Source of the DNA: Notoacmeibacter sp. MSK16QG-6 | GTDB lineage: Bacteria > Pseudomonadota > Alphaproteobacteria > Rhizobiales > Rhizobiaceae | Direction of reading: 5' to 3' | DNA: 64,000 nucleotides | Assembly (NCBI RefSeq): GCF_024158145.1 | Contig: NZ_JAMYXM010000001.1 | Coordinates: 930,001 to 994,000 of the forward strand | Shown: in pieces, positions 45,201-52,274 of the stretch | Layout: every line of letters starts with the position of its first letter | How positions within the stretch are numbered: position 1 is the first letter of the stretch | Position numbers and translations under genes: made by a program | Notes under the pieces: generated by a model | What the model saw: the letters and a program-made list of their open reading frames with translations, nothing else | Databases searched by the model: none | What the model was told of the DNA's origin: nothing

Positions 45201-47705
45201 CGCAATGGACGGCTTTCGCAGCAACTTGCACGGCTCGGCAGCGAGACGGAGGACGACTTGTCCGTGCCGCTATTCGCGCGCGAAGACGAAAAGCCGCTAC
45301 CGACCGCCATTCCCCAGCCGGCGGCCGTCGCCAAGAGCGGCGACGATCTGCTGTTCTGGAACGGAATGGGCGGCTTCGACCCTGAAACCGGAGAATATGT
45401 TGTCCGGATGACAGGCGGAGAGCGGACGCCTCAACCCTGGATCAATGTCATCTCCGGTAAGGATTTCGGCTTTCACGTTTCTGCCGGAGGCGCGGCGTTT
45501 ACCTGGAGTATCAATTCGCGCGACTATCAGCTGACGCCGTGGAGCAACGATCCGGTTCTGAACCGGCCCGGCGAAGCGCTCTATGTCCGCGATCTCGAAA
45601 GCGGCATTACACTGACGCCGTTCGCTGCGCTCGCGGGAGCGGCTTCCGAACCCTACGAAGCGCGTCATGGCATGGGCTATTCGGCATTTCATGCAGCGGG
45701 TGGTGGCCTGCGGCTGGACGCCACGATGGCGATGGCTGATGGGCGAAACGCCAAATTGACGCGCCTTCGGATCCAGAATGAGTTCGACCGGCCTCGCAGA
45801 TTGCGACTCTATGCCGTCGCCGAATGGGTACTCGGCAATAATGGTAGCCAGTCGGCGCCCTTCATCGCGTCGGATTTCAACGAAGAGTCCGGTGTGTTGA
45901 GCGCTACCAACCCCTATTCCGTCGATTTTTCGGGCCGCTACGCATTCCTGGCGCTTTCGACGCCGGTCTCATCGCATACGGCTTCGCGGCGAAACTTCAT
46001 CGGCGGCCAGTCGATACGTTTTCCGCAAGCCGTGGCAGAGGGAGCCGCACTCGACAACACGACCGCTATCGGAGGCGATCCGTGCGCGGCCCTTACCTCC
46101 GATATCGATGTGCCTGCCAATGGCACGGTCGAGGTTCTCATCATCCTCGGTGACAGCGAATCGGCCGAGCAGGCATCGGAAATGGCCCAAGCGCTGCGAG
46201 ACGAAGGGTTCGAACCACAACTCGCCGCAACGAAGGCGGAGTGGGACGAATTTCTTGGTACGCTGCAGGTCGAGACGCCCGATCCAGCCATGAATCTCAT
46301 GGTCAATCACTGGCTGCCCTATCAGGCTCTCGCGTGCCGCATCCGCGCGCGGTCGGCCTTCTATCAAGCCTCCGGCGCTTATGGCTTCCGCGACCAGCTA
46401 CAGGATACATCGGCTCTGCTTCTTCAGGATCCGTCCTACGCGCAGGCGCAGATTCTCAACGCGGCAGGTCGTCAGTTCCCTGAAGGCGATGTGCAGCACT
46501 GGTGGCTGCCTCGCACAGGCGCAGGTGTGCGCACCATGATTTCGGACGACGTGGTCTGGCTCGGCTATCTGACGGCGCATTACGTCCGGGTAACGGGCGA
46601 TACCGGCTTTCTCGATTCCGAGCTTCCCTTCATCCAGGGGCCGGCGCTGGAACCCGGCGCGCATGACGCCTTCTATACGCCAGAGGTACTCGACGAGACG
46701 GTGTCGCTCTACGAGCATTGCGCGCGGGCGCTCGATCTCGGCTGCGCCCGGCGTGGCGAGAACGGGCTGCCGCTCATTCTCGGCGGCGACTGGAACGACG
46801 GCATGAACCGCGTCGGCGAAGAGGGCCGAGGTACTTCGGTATGGCTCGGCTGGTTCATGGCCGGTGGATTGTCGGCGATGATACCGCTGGCGGAAGCCAG
46901 AGGTGATCAGGCGCGCGTCGAGCGATGGGCCGCCCGTCGCGATGAATTGCGCGAAGCCTTGCAAAATGAGGGCTGGGACGGCGACTGGTACCGGCGTGGC
47001 TCGTTCGACGATGGAACGCCGCTCGGCAGCCATCGGTCCGATGAATGCCGTATCGATACGATTGCGCAGAGCTGGAGTGTTCTGTCCGGCGAAGGCAACC
47101 CTGAGCGCAGTGGCAAAGCGCTCGACAAGGTCCTGGAAATTCTGACCGACGACGAGGTGAAGATCATCAAACTCTTCACCCCGCCTTTCCAGCATACGGC
47201 AAAGAACCCCGGTTATATCAAAGGATATCCCCCAGGCGTTCGGGAGAACGGCGGCCAGTACACCCACGGCGCCATCTGGACGGCCTATGCGCTGGCTGAA
47301 ATGGGCCGGCCGGACGATGCCTGGAAGGCCTACTCGCATCTTCTGCCGATCAACCACGCGTTGAGCGAAACGGATATGCAGCGTTATCGCGTCGAGCCAT
47401 ACGTGGTGGCAGCGGATATCTATGGCGAAGAGGACCGGCGCGGTCGGGGCGGTTGGACCTGGTACACCGGATCGGCCGGTTGGCTCTATCGCTGTTCGGT
47501 GGAAGCCATCCTCGGTATCAGGCGTCAGGGCGAGCGGCTATTCGTCAAGCCTGCCATTCCCAGCCATTGGGACGGCTATTCGGCTACGCTCCGTCAGAAC
47601 GGGCTCTCCTACCGAATTGAGGCCGAACGGATCGATGGGCGGATCGTCGTGCGCGTCAACGGTCTGGAGGAACAGAGCGAGGGCGAAGGCTTCGTTTTGA
47701 ACTAG
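39213..47705 (+). CDS. ndvB: Cyclic beta-1,2-glucan synthase (NdvB/ChvB/Cgs)
   Basis: A 2830-aa inner-membrane enzyme that starts, elongates, cyclises and trims periplasmic beta-1,2-glucans, needed for osmoadaptation and host interaction in rhizobia, agrobacteria and brucellae. N-terminal cytoplasmic region; membrane segments near residues 405-470; glycosyltransferase-84 domain with VLTLDSDTRLPRDTV (about 624) and HRWIRGDWQLLP (about 775); more membrane segments near 806-860 and 940-985; a glycoamylase-like region with GFYESVDFTPSR (about 1453); and a C-terminal GH94 phosphorylase-type domain with YGFRDQLQDTSAL (about 2390) and LGGDWNDGMNRVGEEG (about 2520). Length equals that of known rhizobial proteins, with no frame break. 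The export gene ndvA is not in the window. Confidence 0.97.
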   Translation: MNYQSPASKLDNVEPSVGIGPQNRRLTPPIRDKFLSDDEFGATGERLASTAQAPLQFFQPFDFRRRERDNEKVIDACYESTAHAAKEGYPISPAAEWLLDNHHLVEENLRQVRRDLPIKFYNQLPSTAVKDAGQEVPRVLALAWTYVAHTNSAFSSHTLTAITEGFQSVKTLKIGEIWAIPAFLRFVLLENLRRASERVQLGRELRQKANDLADRMLAAETDEEAERQFTQSRCDIAEHAFSAQLLYRLRDGSERAQTVLQWLEKAFAEDGVEAEEMLIAQQNSVSSANVIVGNIISSLRAIDDMDWISWFEGLSAVDRRLRVTTDFELLDPRSRNRYRERIETLARRSNSSEMEVTDTVIEMARQGAELPDPLIVGNIGYYLVGNGIEALRDRLGYRRRPRERMRLLFSRLGWFGIALPVTLLTLSFLAVAAMAIGAIEGAAAAAILLLLLALPASEAAMGIFNMLSSYMVQPYHMPGYEYRDGIPREARTLVVVPCMIGDRDTIDELARNLEVHYLSNPLGETYFALLSDWPDADVEERSEDSELLEYAQRTIDTLAETYAHTGRRRFFLLHRRRVYEEVDDVWMGWERKRGKLEELFDVLRGETHTTYMKPAHALPDDIAFVLTLDSDTRLPRDTVTKLVGKMAHPLNAPINDPDSNRVTGGYGILQPRITPSLTTGEEASAFQRMFSSNRGLDPYVFAVSDTYQDVFREGSFTGKGLIHVDAFRQAMAERIEDNTVLSHDLLEGALARSALVTDVEFVEDFPTKYAVEVGRQHRWIRGDWQLLPFIFGSDSDITPLNRFKMIDNLRRSLLPIAWVLASIAGWVKFGVWPALVWQLVLIAVLIISPVVSLFMGFLSPPVGVTIRSHLRTYGWELLTLLGQTGLRVAFMAHTAWYAADAVGRTLYRLFVSRRQLLEWKTAAQMQKSAAGSPLAYLELMWPSSVIAAIGLMLALSYGNDSAFVALPITVAWFFAPLVAWQVSRSAETDDRFFVSQDEQRALRRIARRTWRYFETFVSEEHNHLPPDNFQEDPEAVVAARTSPTNIGLYLISTVSARDLGWIGFEEMLSRIEATLVTLRRMEKHRGHLYNWYDTKSLQPLPPRYISAVDSGNLAGHLIVVSSALKEAAAAPAAFMHADAEGIRDAATIVSEALDDIPNDRRTIRPLRARLTERLDSFVTALDRGAAITSVKATGLMTVAQEIERLALDIDLEVSSDNSRRLVFWSSALVRTCEAHFNDPGTSRETMDRLRRRLTDVSETARGLAFDMEFGFLMNKRRRLLSIGYRVDEAELDDSCYDLLASEARLTSLFAIAKGDVPNEHWFRLGRPVVPVSGRATLASWSGSMFEYLMPPLVMHERQGGLLYQTNRMVVRVQQRYARELGVPWGISESAYNARDHMLTYQYSNFGVPSLGLKRDLARNAVVAPYATMLASQVSPSDAIRNMDRLRDIGAQGAYGFYESVDFTPSRLPKGEKCAVIRSYFAHHQGMSICAAANVVTSGRLRELFHSDPVIEAAELLLQERAPRTVAPVSRSEEVMRQKRDGSALAAPAMQIYDEPTHSDRRTHLLSNGHYNVMVTATGAGYSRWNGLAITRWRPDPVEDSWGQYIFLRDAATGQWWSTTGEPRSAPNERSVAVFTDSQAEFRKRVGTISSSLDILVTTEGDGEGRRLTLSNSGSADRLIEVTSFAELVLSADQADMAHPAFSKMFVRTEIDPAGDAIIATRNKRTLGEPDIHVAHLITETAGQKRATQFETDRRAFIGRERNLASASAFDPGAELTGSSGFTLDPIMSLRRIVRIPAGKKATITFWTLAAADRETLNDRIAHYRHTETFNHESQLAWTRSQVQLRHINITSEDAETFQRLARYLIYPDMDLRIGEDAVRDGLASQSALWPLGISGDHPIFVLRTDDENDLKIVSEALAMQEYLRGRGHVFDLVILNERVTSYAQDMQQAVDILCENARHRGLSDAARSHIFAVRHDLMDQATYDALLAAARITLHTRNGRLSQQLARLGSETEDDLSVPLFAREDEKPLPTAIPQPAAVAKSGDDLLFWNGMGGFDPETGEYVVRMTGGERTPQPWINVISGKDFGFHVSAGGAAFTWSINSRDYQLTPWSNDPVLNRPGEALYVRDLESGITLTPFAALAGAASEPYEARHGMGYSAFHAAGGGLRLDATMAMADGRNAKLTRLRIQNEFDRPRRLRLYAVAEWVLGNNGSQSAPFIASDFNEESGVLSATNPYSVDFSGRYAFLALSTPVSSHTASRRNFIGGQSIRFPQAVAEGAALDNTTAIGGDPCAALTSDIDVPANGTVEVLIILGDSESAEQASEMAQALRDEGFEPQLAATKAEWDEFLGTLQVETPDPAMNLMVNHWLPYQALACRIRARSAFYQASGAYGFRDQLQDTSALLLQDPSYAQAQILNAAGRQFPEGDVQHWWLPRTGAGVRTMISDDVVWLGYLTAHYVRVTGDTGFLDSELPFIQGPALEPGAHDAFYTPEVLDETVSLYEHCARALDLGCARRGENGLPLILGGDWNDGMNRVGEEGRGTSVWLGWFMAGGLSAMIPLAEARGDQARVERWAARRDELREALQNEGWDGDWYRRGSFDDGTPLGSHRSDECRIDTIAQSWSVLSGEGNPERSGKALDKVLEILTDDEVKIIKLFTPPFQHTAKNPGYIKGYPPGVRENGGQYTHGAIWTAYALAEMGRPDDAWKAYSHLLPINHALSETDMQRYRVEPYVVAADIYGEEDRRGRGGWTWYTGSAGWLYRCSVEAILGIRRQGERLFVKPAIPSHWDGYSATLRQNGLSYRIEAERIDGRIVVRVNGLEEQSEGEGFVLN

Positions 47706-47731
47706 GAACCGCAATCGTGATGCATGGGCAA

Positions 47732-47757
47732 GCGGAGGCATGGCCCTATGTCTCCGC
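47732..47757 (+). terminator. Hairpin between ndvB and the glutamate-synthase-like gene
   Basis: GCGGAGGCAT (47732-47741) pairs with ATGTCTCCGC (47748-47757) with a single G-T wobble and a 6-nt loop. No T-run follows, so partial termination or mRNA protection is as likely as full termination. Confidence 0.45.
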
Positions 47758-47788
47758 AGGCTCACAGCAATGACGATGAAAGCGGACC

Positions 47789-49459
47789 ATGGCGCAGACG
47801 AACTATCCCGATTTTTTCCAGCGCTACATCCTGTTAGTCGTCGCGATAGCCGGCACTGTTCTATTCGGATTGCTGAGCTTCTATCATTCGCTCTGGTGGA
47901 CGATCGGCTTCGTACTCTCCGCCGTGGGCGTGGCGACCGGTCTCTACGACATGTTTCAGAAGCGTCATACGATCACGCGCAACTATCCTATTGCCGCGCG
48001 GATACGGTGGCTCGCCTACGATCTAAGACCTTATCTACGAGCTTATATTGTCGAGGGCGACCTGGAGGATACGCCATACTCCGTGCAGGCCCGAAATCTG
48101 GTCTATGCGCGCGCCAGAGGCCATGGCGGCACTATCCCTTTCGGAACGGAACTCGAAGTAGGCAAAGCCGGGTATGGCTGGCTCGACCATTCCATCGCGC
48201 CATGCGAGGCGCCGGATCATCATCCAAGGGTCGATATTGGCGGCGAGCAATGCGCCAAGCCGTACAACGCCTCCATCCTGAATATTTCAGCGATGAGTTT
48301 CGGCTCGCTATCGGCGCGCGCCATCGAAGCGCTGAACTGGGGCGCGGCTCGCGGCAATTTCTATCACGATACGGGCGAAGGCGGAGTCTCGCCCTACCAT
48401 CGCAAGCATAATGGCGATCTCGTCTGGGAGATCGGGTCGGGCTATTTCGGCGCGCGCAACAGCGATGGCCATTTCGACCCGGCGCGTTTTGCCGATACGG
48501 CGCAGATCGATCAGATCAAGATGACGGAAATCAAACTGTCACAGGGCGCAAAGCCTGGGCATGGCGGTCTATTGCCCGGCGCAAAGGTAACAGAGGAGAT
48601 TGCCAGCGTCCGCAAGATCGAACCCTGGCAGGACTGCCTTTCGCCGCGCGGGCATAACGCCTTCTCAACCCCGGTCGAGATGCTCGAATTTGCCGCTCGG
48701 ATGCGAGAATTATCGGGCGGCAAGCCGGTCGGAATAAAGCTCTGCGTCGGTCAGTTGCACGAAATCTTCGCCATCATGAAGGCGATGCGGACGAGCGGCA
48801 TCCTGCTGGATTTCATCGTGGTCGACGGCGCAGAGGGTGGCACGGGCGCGGCCCCACTCGAACTCTCAAACCACGTTGGCATGCCTTTGCGGGACGGACT
48901 GATCCATATGCGCAATGCGCTGGTCGGAGCCGGACTTCGCGACAAGGTGCGACTGGCAGCCAGCGGCAAAGTCTATTCCGGATGGACCATGGCGGAGAAT
49001 CTTGCGCTCGGTGCCGACTGGTGCAACGCGGCGCGCGCCTTTATGTTCTCTATCGGGTGCATCCAGGCGCAACGTTGCGACAAAGGCACATGTCCGACCG
49101 GCATCGCGACGCAGGATCGGCTTCGCCAGCGGGGCCTGGTGCCAGAAATTCAGGGCCAGCGCGCAGCCGCCTTTCATGAAGCGACCTTACACGCTTTGTC
49201 GGAAATCACAGCCGCTGCGGGCGTCGAGCATCCCCGAGACCTTATGCCGCACCATATCTCGCTTCGGCCGGAAGTACTGGAGGCGGACAGCTTCGATACC
49301 GCTTTCGTCCTACTGAAAGAAAATGCGCTGATCGACGCGCCGGACGAGACGATGTATGCCCGGCACTGGCAAGCCGCCAGCGCCGATACGTTCCGGCCAG
49401 CGAAGGAAATTCCGCTGGCGCACATGAACGCGACGAGGCGCGTGTTTTCACAGACCTGA
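47789..49459 (+). CDS. FMN-binding glutamate synthase family protein, membrane-anchored
   Basis: A 556-aa protein: two N-terminal hydrophobic helices (about residues 12-32 and 38-58), then the FMN-binding glutamate synthase central domain with SAMSFGSLSARAIEALN, GEGGVSPYH, GAKPGHGGLLPG and VVDGAEGGTGAAPLE. The 3Fe-4S cysteines are in CIQAQRCDKGTCPTG, spaced as in GltB. The amidotransferase domain of GltB is absent, so it is not a complete glutamate synthase. The true reaction of this stand-alone group is not firmly known. The membrane anchor suggests a membrane-side redox role. Confidence 0.85.
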   Translation: MAQTNYPDFFQRYILLVVAIAGTVLFGLLSFYHSLWWTIGFVLSAVGVATGLYDMFQKRHTITRNYPIAARIRWLAYDLRPYLRAYIVEGDLEDTPYSVQARNLVYARARGHGGTIPFGTELEVGKAGYGWLDHSIAPCEAPDHHPRVDIGGEQCAKPYNASILNISAMSFGSLSARAIEALNWGAARGNFYHDTGEGGVSPYHRKHNGDLVWEIGSGYFGARNSDGHFDPARFADTAQIDQIKMTEIKLSQGAKPGHGGLLPGAKVTEEIASVRKIEPWQDCLSPRGHNAFSTPVEMLEFAARMRELSGGKPVGIKLCVGQLHEIFAIMKAMRTSGILLDFIVVDGAEGGTGAAPLELSNHVGMPLRDGLIHMRNALVGAGLRDKVRLAASGKVYSGWTMAENLALGADWCNAARAFMFSIGCIQAQRCDKGTCPTGIATQDRLRQRGLVPEIQGQRAAAFHEATLHALSEITAAAGVEHPRDLMPHHISLRPEVLEADSFDTAFVLLKENALIDAPDETMYARHWQAASADTFRPAKEIPLAHMNATRRVFSQT

Positions 49460-49483
49460 CTGTCTTACGAAGGGAGATATTTC

Positions 49484-49918
49484 ATGCGGACCATTCAACG
49501 GCTCGATGCAGAGGACGCACAACTTCTCATTGACGGAGCAGCGGCGGAGGCCGACTCTATCGGTGTGCCGATGTGCATAGCCATCACCGATGAGGGCGGC
49601 AATCTGCTCGCTTTCAAACGAATGGACGGCGGCAAGGTGACGTCAATCACTATCGCCATAGACAAGAGCTTCACCGCGTCCGGCGCGCAGAAGGCGACGC
49701 ATGAATATGGCGAGGCCAGCCAGCCGGGGGCACCCGCCTATGGAATTTTCGCCGGCATTGGCGGGCGACTAATGGTGGTTGGCGGTGGGCTACCGGTCAA
49801 AGTCGATGGCGCGGTTGTCGGCGGCATCGGCATTTCGTCCGGGACGCCCGCACAGGACAGGCAGTGCGCCGAAGCTGGCATCAAATATTTGATGGACAAG
49901 AAGGGCTATTCGGAATGA
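49484..49918 (+). CDS. HbpS/GlcG-like protein (DUF336)
   Basis: A 144-aa single-domain protein of the GlcG/HbpS family, which in some bacteria binds heme or cobalamin-type ligands. Typical patterns are VPMCIAITDEGGNLLAFKRM, DKSFTASGAQKATHE and GGLPVKVDGAVVGGIGIS. No signal peptide is seen, unlike Streptomyces HbpS. GGGAG precedes the ATG and the stop overlaps the carbonic anhydrase ATG (ATGA), so the two are co-translated. Confidence 0.85.
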   Translation: MRTIQRLDAEDAQLLIDGAAAEADSIGVPMCIAITDEGGNLLAFKRMDGGKVTSITIAIDKSFTASGAQKATHEYGEASQPGAPAYGIFAGIGGRLMVVGGGLPVKVDGAVVGGIGISSGTPAQDRQCAEAGIKYLMDKKGYSE

Positions 49919-50442
49919 CGCTCTACCGTCTCGGCGACCGCAGTCCGGAGCTCACCGACGGCACCGTGTTCGTTGCGCCGGGCGCACGAGTCATGGGACA
50001 TGTCGTCCTCGGTTCGCAGGTCGGCATCTGGTTCAACGCGGTGCTGCGTGGAGACAATGAGCCGATCATCATTGGCGCGCGCACCAATATCCAGGACATG
50101 ACGATGATTCATACCGACCCCGGCGCGCCGGTCACGATCGGTGAAGGGTGCACCATCGGGCACAAAGCGATCATCCATGGGTGCATCATTGGCGATAATT
50201 CGCTGATCGGGATGGGCGCGACCGTTTTAAACCGCGCAAAGATCGGCAAGAACTGCCTGATCGGCGCGGGCGCGCTCATTACGGAGGGCAAGGAAATCCC
50301 CGATGGCAGCCTCGTCGTCGGCGCGCCGGGCAAGGTCATCCGCCAGCTCGATGAGGGCGCGATCTCCGCGCTACGCATGAGCGCGGAGAACTACGTTCAG
50401 AACGCCGCGCGTTTTCTCAAGGATCTGGCGCCGCTCGACTGA
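49915..50442 (+). CDS. Gamma-class carbonic anhydrase-like protein
   Basis: A 175-aa left-handed beta-helix protein of repeated hexapeptides. All three zinc-ligand histidines of the gamma class can be placed: MIHTDPG, and both in GHKAIIHGCIIGD. DNEPIIIGARTNIQD is the typical surrounding sequence (YrdA/CaiE-like branch). The start at 49915 comes from the ATGA overlap with the HbpS-like gene. It ends 3 bp from the convergent SulP transporter stop. Hydration of CO2 is possible but not proven for this branch, which often shows weak activity. Confidence 0.9.
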   Translation: MTLYRLGDRSPELTDGTVFVAPGARVMGHVVLGSQVGIWFNAVLRGDNEPIIIGARTNIQDMTMIHTDPGAPVTIGEGCTIGHKAIIHGCIIGDNSLIGMGATVLNRAKIGKNCLIGAGALITEGKEIPDGSLVVGAPGKVIRQLDEGAISALRMSAENYVQNAARFLKDLAPLD

Positions 50443-50445
50443 ACT

Positions 50446-52053
50446 TCAGTGCGCGCCGGAAAACGAGCCGGTGCGCACATCGTAATCGACGGCGAGCCCG
50501 TAATCGGGATCGTCATCCTCCTCGACCATAAGCTGACCGGCCCGGTTCAGCAGTCGGTGGCAATCGCGAGACAGGTGCCGCAGGCTGACGCGCTTTCCCT
50601 GCTGCTCATATTTTGCGGCGACATCCTCAATGGCTTGCAAGGCCGACTGGTCGACAACCCGCGAATTGGCGAAATCGATCACGACTTCTTCCGGGTCACC
50701 TTTCGGGTCGAACAGTTCGCTGAACCCATCCGTCGATCCGAAGAAGAGCGGTCCCTCGATAGTATAGACCTTCTGGCCCTTGTGGTTCAGCCGGCTGCCG
50801 GCGTGGATGCGTTTCGCATTGCTCCAGGCATAGACCAGCGCCGAAACAATGACGCCGACGACCACGGCGACGGCAAGGTCCGCGACGACCGTCACGGCGG
50901 TCACCAGGACAATGACGAAACTGTCGGAGAGCGGAATTTTTCTCATGATCAGGATCGACCGCCAGGCGAACGTGCCGATCACCACCATGAACATGACACC
51001 CACCAGCGCTGCGAGCGGAATGATCTCGATCAGCGGCGCGGCGAACAGGATAAAGCTGAGCAGGAACAACGCCGCCGAAATGCCGGACAGCCTCATTCGC
51101 CCGCCGGAACGTACATTGATCATCGATTGGCCGATCATGGCGCAGCCGCCCATCCCGCCGAAAAAGCCGGTTATGGTGTTTGCCGCGCCTTGGGCAAGGC
51201 ACTCTTGAGAGGCGCCGCCGCGTTCCTCGACAATTTCGCCGACCAGGTTCAGCGTCAGCAAGGATTCAATCAGACCGATGGCCGCGAGGATCACGGCATA
51301 AGGCCCGATGATCGTGAGCGTCTCCCAGTTCAACGGCACGAGAGGCAGATGAAACTGCGGAAGGCCGCCTTCGATGGAGGCAAGGTCGCCGACGCGGGGC
51401 GTATCCAATCCGAAGACGATCACCAGAGCCGCAACAACGGCAATGCCGGCGAGCGGTGCTGGAATTGGCGATTTCAGTTTCGGCACAAGCCAGATCACCG
51501 CCATTGTGAGAGCGACAAGACCGAGCATCAGCGCAAGTTCCCCGCCCTGCATCCAGGCATGGCCGCCATTGGCTTCAGCAGTGCGAAACTGGCCGAGTTG
51601 CGCAAGGCCGATGACGATGGCGAGGCCGTTGACGAAACCCAGCATAACAGGTGTCGGCACGAGGCGGATAAATTTGCCGAGCCTGAAGATACCGGCAATG
51701 ATCTGCAAAATGCCCATGAGAACCACGGTGGCGAAGAGATATTCGACCCCATGCTCGGCAACCAGCGAGACCATAACGACGGCGAGCGCCCCGGTCGCGC
51801 CGGAGATCATACCCGGGCGACCGCCGAAGACAGCGGTGACAAGCCCGACGATGAAGGCCGCATAGAGACCGACGAGCGGCGCGACGCCGGCCACGAAGGC
51901 GAAAGCGACGGCTTCCGGCACCAAAGCCAACGCGACTGTGAGGCCAGCCATAATTTCGCGGCCAATATCCGATGGCTTGAAGTTCGCTGTTTCCGGCGCG
52001 CGTTTAAGGAAGGATGGGCGCGCAACCAATGAGGCGAGCGTCGACTTTGTCAC
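50446..52053 (-). CDS. SulP-family inorganic anion transporter with STAS domain
   Basis: A 535-aa membrane protein with about 12 hydrophobic segments and a C-terminal STAS domain (EEVVIDFANSRVVDQSALQA, residues about 440-530). The sulfate-transporter signature region near the N-terminus reads LVPEAVAFAFVAGVAPLVGLYAAF, and GMGGCAMIGQSMINVRSGGR is well conserved. Cargo may be sulfate or bicarbonate; the neighbouring carbonic anhydrase-like gene leans toward bicarbonate but does not prove it. The start is GTG with GGAG 8 nt upstream. A long open frame on the opposite strand is a coding shadow. Confidence 0.9.
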   Translation of the reverse strand: MTKSTLASLVARPSFLKRAPETANFKPSDIGREIMAGLTVALALVPEAVAFAFVAGVAPLVGLYAAFIVGLVTAVFGGRPGMISGATGALAVVMVSLVAEHGVEYLFATVVLMGILQIIAGIFRLGKFIRLVPTPVMLGFVNGLAIVIGLAQLGQFRTAEANGGHAWMQGGELALMLGLVALTMAVIWLVPKLKSPIPAPLAGIAVVAALVIVFGLDTPRVGDLASIEGGLPQFHLPLVPLNWETLTIIGPYAVILAAIGLIESLLTLNLVGEIVEERGGASQECLAQGAANTITGFFGGMGGCAMIGQSMINVRSGGRMRLSGISAALFLLSFILFAAPLIEIIPLAALVGVMFMVVIGTFAWRSILIMRKIPLSDSFVIVLVTAVTVVADLAVAVVVGVIVSALVYAWSNAKRIHAGSRLNHKGQKVYTIEGPLFFGSTDGFSELFDPKGDPEEVVIDFANSRVVDQSALQAIEDVAAKYEQQGKRVSLRHLSRDCHRLLNRAGQLMVEEDDDPDYGLAVDYDVRTGSFSGAH

Positions 52054-52274
52054 GAGGCGACTCCGAGAAGACGAAGATTATGGGATTTTGAAACGGTTTA
52101 GCGCGTGCAGCATTTGGCCGCAAGGCCGCCCCTTGCGTAGCTGCCATGCGCCAGCATTAACGTAAGAGGATAAGTGTGCGTCCGTCACATCAATGGTGGC
52201 TGAGCATTTCGATTGCGTCGGCAACGCGCCGGCTCTAGCCTCGTACAAAATTTGAGCGGCAGGAAAGTAGCGTC

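Noticed and set aside
50449-52032. A 527-codon open frame antisense to the SulP transporter gene
   Set aside because: It mirrors the coding frame of a GC-rich gene, its product is rich in Asp, His, Arg and Gln with no domain, and it has no ribosome site.
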